A DNA stretch of 64,000 nt, from contig CAVNZM010000012.1 in NCBI GenBank assembly GCA_963693365.1, forward strand, positions 4,154,001 to 4,218,000, read 5' to 3'. The notes beneath the pieces were generated by a model. The model was given only the letters and a program-made list of their open reading frames with translations, was not told where the DNA came from and searched no databases. Positions within the stretch are counted from its first letter, which is position 1. Every line of letters begins with the position of its first letter. Made by a program: the position numbers and the translations under genes. Shown here piece by piece: positions 1 to 12,948 of this stretch. The stretch is from Amoebidium appalachense (lineage: Eukaryota > Ichthyosporea).

Positions 1-191
1 AGGGAAAGTGGACATAAAGAAAAAGCACGAGCACACCACGCACACATGCACGCAGGCAGCACATAGGAGTGGGATAGCGGAGGGAGCCTGCTGGGTGAGA
101 TCAGAGTCGAAGTCTCTGGGACTAGGGAGCCCTGATATGGCCGAAGTATCTTAGTCGTCGTCATGTGTTACCGACCAGTTTTATTTTGCCC

Positions 192-358
192 TACTAAGCT
201 AACAGTCAAGAGTGCGTACACTGCATTTTGCATGCCATGCTAAGTTATCATCATTATCCGGATCCCATATGGCCATGGTGCCCAACGGGTACTAACTTAT
301 GATCTAGTGTACTAATATTAGTATACACAGCAGCGGCCGCTACTAAGATGTGTACTAA
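192..358 (+). repeat. Cluster of five TACTAA hexamers
   Basis: TACTAA occurs at 192-197, 290-295, 310-315, 341-346 and 353-358, and a near copy TACTAG lies at 400-405. Three copies are preceded by G (GTACTAA). TACTAA(C) is the classic branch-point sequence, but no acceptor or exon is evident nearby. The function is unknown. Confidence 0.6.
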
Positions 359-632
359 ACGAACCGGTATATCATACTCGTATCCAGGTCCTATCATGGT
401 ACTAGTTATGGGCCAAGTTGGCGGCCATCTTCACAAGTGAGCCTTAGTGGATGGGGAGCTTCTATACACGGTCCATACAGTCGTCGACACAGTCGAAGTA
501 CCTGACATGGTACTTGCCATGGCAATCGTACAGGCAGGTGAAAATCTCGGCGCCGCGGTCTCTCTCGAGTCGTCGTCACGCCTAGGCCTTGGCATCCGTA
601 CGCGTGCCTCGCCGGGGGCGGCAAGAAGGCCT
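260..632. other. Stretch dense in six-base palindromes
   Basis: At least 19 perfect six-base palindromes can be read here, including GGATCC 260, CATATG 266, CCATGG 273, GCGGCCGC 333, ACCGGT 363, ACTAGT 401, GTCGAC 483, GGCGCC 549, CCGCGG 553, CTCGAG 564, CCTAGG 581 and ACGCGT 600. There is also a 12-base palindrome at 311-322 and a 10-base one at 515-524. About six would be expected by chance in this length. Confidence 0.55.
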
Positions 633-1416
633 AGCTGGGGCAGTGGCGGTGGCGACCAGAAGCAAGGAAGCCTTCATGGTGGCGGCTGAAAACGTTTCAA
701 AGTAGGTGCTCGCCAAAACTCGACGGACCGGCGTGTCTACGTGTGTGACTCGGTATGTTGGACCAGCGCAGCGTTTGAAACTCCGTTTGAAACAGAAACA
801 GCAGAACAGCGACCGATGTTAGATGGATAAAACAGAAGATACCAAATGCATTTTTTTTGGCTTCCTGTTTATTCCGGCGAATTCCGCTGTTTGTAACAAC
901 TTTGATTTTCCCTAACGATTAGCTAATTTACCTTTTTAAATTTTTACAGATGTTTAAATATTCCGTATGCTGTGATTCCAGCCCTCTAAAATCACAGTTG
1001 CTGAAACAAAGTCACGCAGCGTTTGTACGACGGCGCATAACCTGAGTGACTGTTTCTGTTCCGAAATCCCCTGTCCGTGTTGTGTTTCCCTGGTGAGGCA
1101 CAAATGTCACCCGAGGACATGAAATTTTGCCTGTATGAGTGCGACGAAAAGCTCAATTAAGAGTTTTACGACTGTATCGACGACTGCGTAACTGACTCGG
1201 AGCTATTATAACCGTTGACTATTTAGTCGAGCTCCTGCATTGCCACACTTGAATTCAAGTATGGGGTTTACACACTTTGTATTGCGTGGACACTGCCGGA
1301 GGCCCAGCCACATTCGACGGCCTACTGCGTTTTCCAGCGCAGCCAATCAAATGCAGCCAGTGACATATGTACATGCTAGGCAACAATGAGCGCCATCGTA
1401 GTATATGACACCCCTA

Positions 1417-1881
1417 TTACATATTATGGGTAAGCAGAGGTAGCTCCGAAAGAAAGTTAAGGCACCGGATCACAATATCATACTGTGCAGCATTAATAAG
1501 GTGATCTAGGATAGTCATCTTAAAACGGATATATTGAGGAAGAGAGGAAGAAAAGAGAATAAAACCGCCAATAACCACCGGTTCTAATACGTTAGCTAAC
1601 AGTTTGCACTTATTGATAGATTTGCAGCCGCGATCGCGAGTAAACCCCCCCACACATACTAAGTTACACATACGAGCAGGAGACACCAGAAACCGATTAC
1701 ACCGCCAAGCCATAATCATCTTTGCGTTTTTACACCACACCACATTACGAATAAACGAATCTATGTATGAACGAGACTCTCTAACCGTATCCGCCATATA
1801 GGCTACTAGTAGTCGGTGTTTTTGCGGTCCTAACACCGGAAGGGACTCAACACGTAGAGTAAAAAGATATCTATCAGCCAT
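1417..1881 (-). CDS. Uncharacterised 154-aa open reading frame
   Basis: An ATG-to-TAA frame of 154 residues lies in non-repetitive sequence, so it is not one of the microsatellite frames. The product is mixed hydrophobic and basic with six cysteines and has no motif I recognise. There is no TATA box or splice context to support it, and a frame of this size can arise by chance in 64 kb. It could be an exon, a degenerate mobile-element fragment or noise. Confidence 0.15.
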   Translation of the reverse strand: MADRYLFTLRVESLPVLGPQKHRLLVAYMADTVRESRSYIDSFIRNVVWCKNAKMIMAWRCNRFLVSPARMCNLVCVGGFTRDRGCKSINKCKLLANVLEPVVIGGFILFSSSLPQYIRFKMTILDHLINAAQYDIVIRCLNFLSELPLLTHNM

Positions 1882-2616
1882 AGATAGACTTCAAGTATGA
1901 ACGGCGGCTGCCGCCTACATAGTAGGCACGCATCATCGGTCAATGCACGGCCGTTGCGCATGCAGCACCCATCCGCTGAGGCTCACTACTGGTGATGTTC
2001 GGCAACTTGGGTAAATATTCAATAATCTTTAGTGTATTATGGCCTGGATACGTAGAATTATACCGGTCCTCTGACAGTAGCAACTTAGTAAACAATAGTA
2101 TTAGTAGGCTAGATCATATAGTTAGCCTCCGGCAGCGCATCTTATAGTCGGATAATCACGATAACTTGTAATGAGCATGGCAAGCAACTTGGTGCATGCA
2201 AGCCTTAATGTAATATGACTTAACCCAAGCAGAGCAAATAAAACCCGGCAGTAACACACAACCATGAAATTCTCCCTTTGGATCTTATTCTTTTTCTGAA
2301 GAGTGGTAGGCCCTGGGAGTGAGCTGTCATGTGGCACATGTGTCCTCACCGAGACGCGTACTACCCTGCCTCATCCCATGCACGGCTCCTAACACCCCCC
2401 TGTGACGGACACGCTGGCACTTTGAAACCGTCACACAGCCGGTCACGTACCGTGCATGCACAAACACGCTTACGAAGTAACACGCAGTAACTCACAGGGC
2501 CCATACCGTGACACAACAGTGGCACAAAAGTAAACGTGAGCACACCATGTAGGTCGGGGCCACTCAGAGGAATACCAGGCAACTTCAGCCTCTGATCATG
2601 AGAAAGGCCCACTTTC

Positions 2617-2747
2617 GGGGGGAGAGGGGGGGGGGGGGGGGGGGGGGGATTCTCTGAAACTAAATTTTCTTATACTTTCCCACCTGTTCTGGGTTTTCTC
2701 AAACAAAATAAAGGGAAAGGCCCCCCCCCCCCCCCCCCCCCCCCCCC
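2617..2747. repeat. G-run and C-run pair flanking 72 bp
   Basis: An interrupted G run at 2617-2648 is followed 72 bp later by a 27-base C run at 2721-2747. The two runs are complementary and could pair. The poly(G) bracket resembles the intronic repeat family described below, but the enclosed sequence does not match it. Confidence 0.8.
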
Positions 2748-4506
2748 ATTCTATCAATAAAACTCAAGGAAATTCTGCGGACGATAAATCTTGAGCTTCG
2801 TTGTCCGCCGGACAATTATCTCCAAACCGTTTTACACACAGGCACGCAGACGGCCACCCACGCACACAAACACATATGCATATACCTTCAGAAACTCCAC
2901 GGGGTAGCATTGTGGCCACCGTGAGCAAGTTGATCCTCAAGTTCCTTACCGGAGACTATTGTAAAGAATGCGAGGCCTCGCAGTGAGCAATCCGAAGTTC
3001 TGATCATAAAAGTGTGTATCTACCCCCGTCCCTTTCTCTCCCCTTCTCCCCCAGGCCCCTCCCCCCGCCCTCCCCCCCCCCCCCCCCCCCTCCCCTCCCC
3101 CCCGCCTGCCCGCGCCCCCCATTCCTTCCACGCCCGCCCCCTCAATACCACCCAGAACTAAAAACTTTGTTCAACTCTTAATCGTTAAACTCGTCATTGC
3201 CTCCCCTCGGGCCTCCTTCCACTTCCAGGCATGAGCCCGATAGTAGTAGTACCTGGGTGCCGGTGCGTGCGTGCGTGCGTGCGTGCGTGTGTGCGTGTGT
3301 GCGTGCGTGCGTGCGTGTGTGCGTGCGTGTGTGGTGTTTGTGTGTGCGGGTGCGCACGAGCATGCGTACTTGTGTATGTGCATGCAGGCATGCGGGTGTG
3401 GTGAGTGCGTGTGTTCCTGTTTCCGTGCCATTGTGTGTGTTTGTGTGTGTGTGTGCATGTGTGTACACTGTGTGGTGGGTGCATGTGTGTGTGTGCGTGC
3501 GTGGTGCGTGTGTGGCACGTGCATGTGTGCGCGGGTGCAACACGTGTGTGCCAGTGTGTGCGACGTTTGCGCACGTGCGTGCGTGTGTGCGTGTCACGTG
3601 GTGCATTCCTTTTTTTTTTTGATACTTTGATTGAACGCTCGTTTGCGAGTGTTTTTGTAGCACACTATTCCATAAACGTTTTGTGTATGTTCTTCTGTGT
3701 ATGCGTCAGCTGTCATCACATTCCCATTCAATCGGCCTCAGAAATAGGACAAAGACATATCCATGAGAGTATAAATAATGATAAAAAATTGTTTTTCCTT
3801 CCTGCAAGTGGAACCTAGACTACAAAAAGCAATTCACACTGACTAGCCTCAGTGATGGCTTTACTAATAGTGTCAGAAGTGTGCAAAGGTGTGGATTGAA
3901 AAACCAAATTTTTATTCACTGATGCTTGTTTTCGGCATGCGCACGAGGGGGAAGATTGGTTTGAAAGAATTGTAATTTCAGTATATTATTTTTCCATATC
4001 CGCCGGGCCCGGGGGGGGGGGGGGGGGGGGAGGGGGGGGGAGAGAGGGGAAGGGGGGGGGGGGGGGGGGAGGGGGAAGGGGGGAGGCAGGGCTAATAGTT
4101 ATAATTAGTTATGATTGTTATCAGATTATGGAGTATTCTAAGTCAGCGAAGTATTTGTTGGGTGAAAACATTACGTATACAGAGGGCGGTGCAAGTAAGC
4201 ACAACTGTGACGGTTTCTTGTTTATCACTACATTTATTACAGAGAATCAACTGGTGATTACCACTGTTGTAGCCAGCTACAACTTCAAATGAGCATGCGC
4301 CTGCGAATGCATATGCCGGCCTGAAATTAATAGGTCGGTTGGGTGTTTTAATATTTTTTTAAGCATTACTTCAAAAAGTACGATTATATATTTGCAGCTA
4401 TTCGGTATTCATCATGTATTTTTACACACAATGCCAAATGCAAACTGTTGGCAAGTCATAATCAAATCTATCGGGCTTAGAGGCTTCTTAGCCTGTCTGC
4501 TGCAGC
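2748..4506. repeat. C-rich, GTGC/GT and G-rich simple sequence
   Basis: The stretch contains a C-rich tract at about 3058-3120, a (GT)n/(GTGC)n tract at about 3262-3600, and an interrupted G tract at about 4011-4083. The rest is unique sequence. I see no gene. The overlapping long frames here encode only Cys-Val or His-Thr repeats on opposite strands. Confidence 0.75.
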
Positions 4507-5061
4507 TTAAGCGACGAGCTTCTGGCTGTGGGAGCTGCGCATGTGGTGGGCCATGACCAGAAAGATGGAGAAGAAGGCGAGGATGGTGCCGACAATGTTG
4601 ATGATGTAGGCGGGGCCCATGGGCAGGCCGTAGGGGGCCGACCAACCGTAGTGGGCGGACATGGTCAGGCAAGTGGCCATGACCAGCACAAACTGCACAA
4701 ACGCACACAGCGCCACCACGGGCCCCGACACCGGCAGGCAGCAGCCGCACGTCATCAGCGTCAGCACCAGCAGCACCAGCGCAGCCACGCCGGCCAGGAA
4801 GGCCACCAGCATCATGCCGGCCATGGCCTTCTCGGTCGAGTCCATCAGCGCGTCCCACTCAAAGCTCGTGCACACCGCAATGCCGCCCAGTGTCCACGAG
4901 CTGGTGCAGCCCGACGGGATGCCGACGCCGAGCGTTGTGGTCACGCCGCCGACGGTGGTCTCGCCGTAGTACCAGTTCATGCTGACGAGGCCGTAGATGG
5001 CTGAAATGGTGCTGAACAGCATGAACACAAAGGCGAGACCGGCAGCAAGGAATCGGCACCT
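4507..5061 (-). CDS. Four-TM claudin/PMP22-like protein, copy with lost start codon
   Basis: The 185-codon frame is colinear with the plus-strand gene at 5889-6443. It differs at four residues apart from the first codon: Asn to Ser in the first loop, Ala to Thr, Asn to His and Gln to His. The layout is four hydrophobic segments, a first loop after TM1 with Trp and two Cys, and a short C-terminal tail. The codon matching the partner's ATG is AGG (5061-5059). The TATA box is at 5243-5250, and the leader between it and the frame contains no ATG. The first in-frame ATG is at 5022-5020, inside TM1, which would give 171 residues. Either the initiator was lost, a non-AUG codon is used, a spliced upstream exon supplies the start (a CTTTCGTCCTAG acceptor-like string lies just upstream), or the base is wrong. 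The family assignment rests on topology only. Confidence 0.75.
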   Translation of the reverse strand, partial: RCRFLAAGLAFVFMLFSTISAIYGLVSMNWYYGETTVGGVTTTLGVGIPSGCTSSWTLGGIAVCTSFEWDALMDSTEKAMAGMMLVAFLAGVAALVLLVLTLMTCGCCLPVSGPVVALCAFVQFVLVMATCLTMSAHYGWSAPYGLPMGPAYIINIVGTILAFFSIFLVMAHHMRSSHSQKLVA

Positions 5062-5242
5062 TTTCTTGGTTTGACTAGGACGAAAGAAGTATGCTAATTT
5101 TTTTGTTGTTGTTACGTTAAAGTTGCCCCGAATTTTTCACGTCAGTTAATGTCTAACTTATTGTAGATTCGGTACGCCTACTGCAGATGAATTGTGTCAA
5201 TGATATGGTGTTTGAATGTGCCTGGAGTGACCACAGCATCGC

Positions 5243-5250
5243 TTTATATA
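5243..5250 (-). promoter_or_regulatory. TATA box (TATATAAA) of the minus tetraspan gene
   Basis: The motif reads TTTATATA on plus. It lies about 180 bp upstream of the conserved coding start, with two inverted CCAAT motifs 30-60 bp further out. Confidence 0.7.
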
Positions 5251-5670
5251 CCCGCGGCGAAGATCCCGATTGCTTTTGATTGGAGAAGAGGCAATCTATT
5301 TCTATTGGCTATGTGCTAAGCTCAGATCTTGCATGACGTCATAGTCCCACTACATATGAGCTCCTTGAACTCAACTTGTACACTGTATGTACCGAAAAAG
5401 ACTAACTAAAACCGCGAAAGCAAAAATACTTCAATGATTCTTGCGTATAGTTTGTACGATGTGTTATGGTTGCTCTTATTGTCACGTTTGTCCCTTACAT
5501 GCCGAATGTTGGCTTTTTCACGGTCATCTAGGCCCGGCCGAAGTTCCCCTCGGGCTCGAGCCTCGACAACCAATCGGAGTATTCAGAATCAGAAACAGTA
5601 AACAAAACAGTTCAGCCAATCAAACTGTTGCTCACCTCAGATGACACATTTTTCTGAAGCAAACACCAAC

Positions 5671-5678
5671 TATATAAA
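5671..5678 (+). promoter_or_regulatory. TATA box (TATATAAA) of the plus tetraspan gene
   Basis: TATATAAA lies 211 bp upstream of the ATG at 5889. CCAAT motifs at 5570 and 5616 lie upstream. A TTACTTCAG string at about 5850-5860 could be a 5' UTR acceptor, but an unspliced leader is equally possible. Confidence 0.7.
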
Positions 5679-5888
5679 CTAGACAGGATCGCGGAACTTG
5701 AATCATTTCAAATTACACTTCCATCATCACTGGTACACATTTCCAATCAACCTTTTTCCGGTACTGTACTAGGTAGCTAATAATAAAAGAAGAACGGCTT
5801 CGAATACTTCCAGCCAACTGCAACTGATAAGCTTAGCTACACACACTATTACTTACTTCAGTGCCCATACAACAAACGTACGTCGAAA

Positions 5889-6443
5889 ATGTGCCGATTC
5901 CTTGCTGCCGGCCTCGCATTTGTGTTCATGCTGTTCAGCACCATTTCAGCCATCTACGGCCTCGTCAGCATGAACTGGTACTACGGCGAGACCACTGTCG
6001 GCGGCGTGACCACAACGCTCGGCGTCGGCATCCCGTCGGGCTGCACCAGCTCGTGGACGCTGGGCGGCATTGCGGTGTGCACGAATTTTGAGTGGGACGC
6101 GCTGATGGACTCGGCCGAGAAGGCCATGGCCGGCATGATGCTGGTGGCCTTCCTGGCCGGCGTGGCCGCGCTGGTGCTGCTCGTGCTGACGCTGATGACG
6201 TGTGGTTGCTGCCTGCCGGTGTCGGGACCCGTGGTGGCACTGTGTGCGTTTGTGCAGTTTGTTCTGGTCATGGCCACGTGCCTGACCATGTCCGCCAACT
6301 ACGGCTGGTCGGCCCCCTACGGCCTGCCCATGGGCCCCGCCTACATCATCAACATTGTCGGCACCATCCTCGCCTTCTTTTCCATCTTCCTGGTCATGGC
6401 CCACCACATGCGCAGCTCCCAAAGCCAGAAGCTCGTCGCTTAA
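5889..6443 (+). CDS. Four-TM claudin/PMP22-like membrane protein
   Basis: An intronless 184-residue protein starting at AAAATGTGC. TM1 spans about residues 3-27. It is followed by an extracellular-type loop with NWYYGE, one Cys near 54 and another near 66, then TM2 (about 80-105, rich in Leu/Val with a CGCC motif), TM3 (about 108-130) and TM4 (about 148-172). It ends in a short polar tail. This topology, with Trp and paired Cys in loop 1, fits the claudin/PMP22/EMP or SUR7-type superfamily of plasma-membrane tetraspans. Sequence identity to a named member is not claimed. The gene is strongly GC3-rich like the chitinase, has a TATA/CCAAT promoter and is half of a recent inverted duplication. 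The exact function is unknown. Confidence 0.8.
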   Translation: MCRFLAAGLAFVFMLFSTISAIYGLVSMNWYYGETTVGGVTTTLGVGIPSGCTSSWTLGGIAVCTNFEWDALMDSAEKAMAGMMLVAFLAGVAALVLLVLTLMTCGCCLPVSGPVVALCAFVQFVLVMATCLTMSANYGWSAPYGLPMGPAYIINIVGTILAFFSIFLVMAHHMRSSQSQKLVA

Positions 6444-7150
6444 ACGTCGGCAGTACATTGTATGCCAACATCATGCATATGCCAGTGTTATGCATGCCTG
6501 CAGAGATCTAGATAAGAGTATTTAGTAGGCGTTCAACTTCCATAGTGATCAATAGACGTGGCTGTATAACCTATGTAGATCTCTTGTTGGCAACAAACAT
6601 TAAATAAGTGCAGGGTAGTGCAGAGTGCTGTGCGCTCTGTTTGATATTTACACACGTGTATAAAGATTATTATCGCACAATGAACTTAGTAATAAAATCT
6701 GAGAGACTACACAACAACATTGCACAGGATCCGAAGCAGACTCATGTGTGTTGGTACGCCGGCATTCACGCATGGGCAGCACATATTTAGTTTCTGCGCC
6801 TCTATAGCCAACCCTTCCGGGTCACACAGGAGTGCGCGATGAGTCGTGACACACACAAAAGAGGTGTGCGTGCACGCACACCGTCACCCGCACACACACA
6901 CACACGCCCGCATGCGCACGCGCACACGCACGCATGCACACACACACGAACACACACATGCATGCCGCACGCACGCACACATGCATGCATGCACGCACCC
7001 AGGCACCCACGCACGAACGCACACACCCAACCATGCAGCCACCCACCCACCCACCCAAGCACCCAGGCACCCACACACGTGCATGCACACGCATGCACAC
7101 ACGCGCACACACAAGCACGTGACGTACGCATGCACGAGCATGCACGCGCG

Positions 7151-7210
<60 letters not shown>

Positions 7211-7303
7211 AGGGCCGAACATCAACTTGCCACGAGCAGCCTGATGATGATTCGGCAAAAAGTAGAACCATTGATATACTACTGTTCCACAAAAAGAAGA
7301 ATT
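6444..7303. repeat. Downstream region with CA/CACG microsatellite
   Basis: Unique sequence runs to about 6830, with AATAAA near 6692 as a possible polyadenylation signal for the plus tetraspan gene. It is followed by an impure CA/CACG/CCCA repeat at about 6884-7209 that ends in a pure (CA)n run at about 7160-7209. No gene is seen. Confidence 0.75.
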
Positions 7304-7539
7304 ATTCTGCGAAAAGCAGAATCATTCTAATTATTCTGCCAAAAGCAGAATCATTTAGACTAATTCGACTTCTAGAAGCATTATTTCTCAAGAATCAGAA
7401 TTATTCTGCACGCGGCAGCAGAACAAATTTCGAGGGTGTGAGATGAAGTGTAATTCTGTTTTGCAGAATGATACTGCTTTTACCAGAATTGGGTAATCAC
7501 AGGTCTCTTTTGGTAGAATTATTCTGCTCGGAGCAGAGT
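7304..7539. repeat. Cluster of ATTCTGC/GCAGAAT hairpin repeats
   Basis: Five inverted repeats share the consensus ATTCTGC-N4/5-GCAGAAT: 7304-7322 and 7333-7351 (perfect 7-bp arms with AAAA-containing loops), 7403-7423, 7453-7469 and 7521-7539 (imperfect). A degenerate copy lies at 7471-7488. Sequence between copies is AT-rich and unique. The recurrence of one stem with diverged loops suggests a short mobile or regulatory element, or a protein-binding array. Confidence 0.7.
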
Positions 7540-7611
7540 AGGCTCTGCCCATGTAGTTGGGCCCCCACTGTGATACACGAAACACATGCACTCCCTCTTT
7601 CTCTCCCCGCT

Positions 7612-7828
<217 letters not shown>

Positions 7829-7839
7829 CACCCCCTTAA

Positions 7840-9260
<1,421 letters not shown>

Positions 9261-10200
9261 TATATGTACGCACGGCGTCGACGTATAGCATTTGTAATAT
9301 ATTAGCTACACTATATAGACAAAAATAGACAAATGTGTACAGCCTTGGTGCACATTTATTATTGTCGCATACATACGCCCACCTGAGCATGCACATGTGG
9401 CACGCACAGTAAACATCCTGATAGTCGCGGAGTGGAGCCTCACACGCATACACCTGTACATAACACTTTTACATGCACACTACTGCTTGCTTGCTCTCGT
9501 TCTGATCGTTTTCACACGGTGTTCACAGTGTGGTGTGAAGTTCCGTGAACGCCTTCCGTGATCATAGTTCTTGTAACGGAAGCCCGAGTAGTTGACAAGA
9601 TGGAGATGAAAAAATCCGTCGTCAAGCTTGATTTCCCAAAGATATTCTCAGGTTTCCAGCTGTAAATATCCCAATGAGTGCACATATTACAAAATGCAAT
9701 GAGAGCTTCTGTCTTGGCCAGGGAGTCCATCGCCTCATTGAGGCTGCCTCAGTGAGGCAATGGACTCCCTCACACCGCGAGTGAATGCATTCGGTCGACG
9801 GTAACTCAGAGAAATTTGAGAAAACTCCGGGAAACACCCGGCCGTGTTCTGTTCAACTTCTGGCCCTGGGCCCTGGGGTCACGCTCACATGTACACACAA
9901 ACTTTAGGCTCAAGATGATTGGCTCCCTGTGTTCAAGGAAACGTTTGGAATGTAGCTCCGCATTCCTCAGAAACAGGGTTAGACAATACCCCGAAAATAG
10001 CATACAAAATACCCCACCCGAAAATGAAAATACCCCACCCTGAAAAATCCAGGGTACGCCCCTTCCTCCGAGTAGGGTACTCAGCGGGGTGGGGGTAGGT
10101 TGAGGCTGAGTAGGGTGCTGTGGGGTACTTGCCGGGACGTCCGGCGGGGAGAGGTGGGGGGGGAAGCAATGCCTCCGAACGGGGGTGTGATATTTCTAGT
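9261..10200. other. Unique non-coding stretch
   Basis: There is no assignable reading frame. It contains the 51-bp hairpin at 9720-9770. Around 9985-10110 short imperfect repeats of an AATACCCCAC/GAAAAT unit occur, giving an A/C-skewed patch. Confidence 0.5.
9720..9770. repeat. Near-perfect 51-bp hairpin
   Basis: The arms are 25 bases centred on 9745 and pair throughout except for one C:A mismatch and one G:T pair. The left arm begins AGGGAGTCCAT and the right arm ends ATGGACTCCCT; the tip is GAGGCTGCCTC. No flanking simple repeat explains it. Confidence 0.85.
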
Positions 10201-11900
<1,700 letters not shown>

Positions 11901-12746
11901 GCTAGAGACACGGAGATAACTTAATACCAGAGGAATAGCACTTAGTGTTTACTGTGGTCACATGTACTATGTGAAGCTATCAGAGGGTGACGCGCTGTGC
12001 GAACCGCATTTCTGTGAAGTTAGTCAGCAAGACAAAGTCTTGATCCTGAGTTAGACAAGCGATTATAACACCGAAAACGAAAATGAACTAATGAAGTGTC
12101 TGTTGCAAGTTGTAATTGGGCGGTGGTTACAAGCGTGCTCAAAAACTGAAAAACAAATTCCACACACTGCTGACTCGAGCCAGCCTGCCAGCCGCCTGAA
12201 ACAGGCTGTGGGAGGATATATTTACTATAAATTGAATAGGTATACATATATATCCGACATATCCAAAACACATTTATCCCGAAAATGCCCCACCACTCGT
12301 GATGCTTTTGGGGGGGGGGGTTTACGCTGTTTACTTGCCTCGAGTAAACAGCGTAAACCCCCCAAAATACATGAAGTCAGAAAACCTGGAAAATTCCCGA
12401 CTGTAAACCCAAATGTCTACAACCCTGCTCAGAAACACATCCGCATTTTTATTGGCTACTCTTGGATTTTTTCTAAATTCGATATCATAGATAATACTAC
12501 ATACTACCCCTCATGAAGCAAGTACCATGTATATGCTTAGCACAGCACCATGCAATGACAAAATTCTGTTATTAGTATTCGTATTATATTTTAGATTGAT
12601 TTACAATTTTCGTGCCCCAACTTGCCCAATGTACACCTGTCTTTTTTATCTCAGGAATGTGAGGCATGCATGTGAGTAAAACCCCTACATACCAAAGGTT
12701 GACACCCAAGACTTCCCAAGTTGTTCTGAGAATGTTGTCGATTCCG
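11901..12746. other. Unique non-coding stretch upstream of the chitinase
   Basis: AT-richer unique sequence without an assignable frame. It contains the G-rich hairpin at 12306-12367 and leads into the chitinase promoter. Confidence 0.5.
12306..12367. repeat. Hairpin with G-run/C-run stem
   Basis: TTTT, a run of 11 G and TTTACGCTGTTTACT (12321-12335) are mirrored by AGTAAACAGCGTAAA (12343-12357), six C and AAAA. The seven-base loop is TGCCTCG. The 15-bp inner stem is perfect; the G and C runs differ in length. Confidence 0.85.
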
Positions 12747-12808
12747 ATTGGCGAAGGAGAGTACAACACGTTTGATTGGTCAAAAGAAACGACCCAGGGG
12801 TATATAAA
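12747..12808 (+). promoter_or_regulatory. Chitinase promoter: two inverted CCAAT motifs and TATA box
   Basis: ATTGG (inverted CCAAT) lies at 12747-12751 and 12775-12779, and TATATAAA at 12801-12808. Initiation would be near 12830, giving a leader of about 120 nt to the ATG at 12949. Confidence 0.75.
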
Positions 12809-12877
12809 CAACGTTTGTGATGTGACCAACACAGCTTCTTATCTTAGCTCACAGCTTCACTAATACTAGCAAGTTGC

Positions 12878-12916
12878 ATGCTCAACCAACAATCGATTAT
12901 CATCGAAGCCATATAG
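12878..12916 (+). promoter_or_regulatory. Upstream ORF in the chitinase leader (12 codons)
   Basis: The first ATG downstream of the TATA box opens a 12-codon frame that ends at TAG 12914-12916. It is out of frame with the chitinase, whose ATG is the next one, 33 bp on. It could lower chitinase translation. Confidence 0.5.
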
Positions 12917-12948
12917 GTATTCGAAAACTGAAAGTCAGACTCTCGATC

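Larger units (their letters stand above)
1..1400. other. Non-coding region with no recognised gene
   Basis: This is unique, mid-GC sequence without long low-complexity tracts and without an open frame I can assign. It holds the TACTAA cluster and the palindrome-dense stretch listed separately. A CCAAT motif lies near 1346-1350 with no recognisable gene on either side. Confidence 0.5.
5062..5888. promoter_or_regulatory. Bidirectional promoter region of the tetraspan pair
   Basis: About 830 bp separate the two divergent genes. Each side has the same elements: TATATAAA with two CCAAT motifs 50-100 bp upstream of it. For the minus gene the motifs are at 5279-5283 and 5304-5308 (read as ATTGG on plus). 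For the plus gene they are at 5570-5574 and 5616-5620. Apart from these elements I see no similarity between the two halves, although the coding regions are almost identical. Confidence 0.7.
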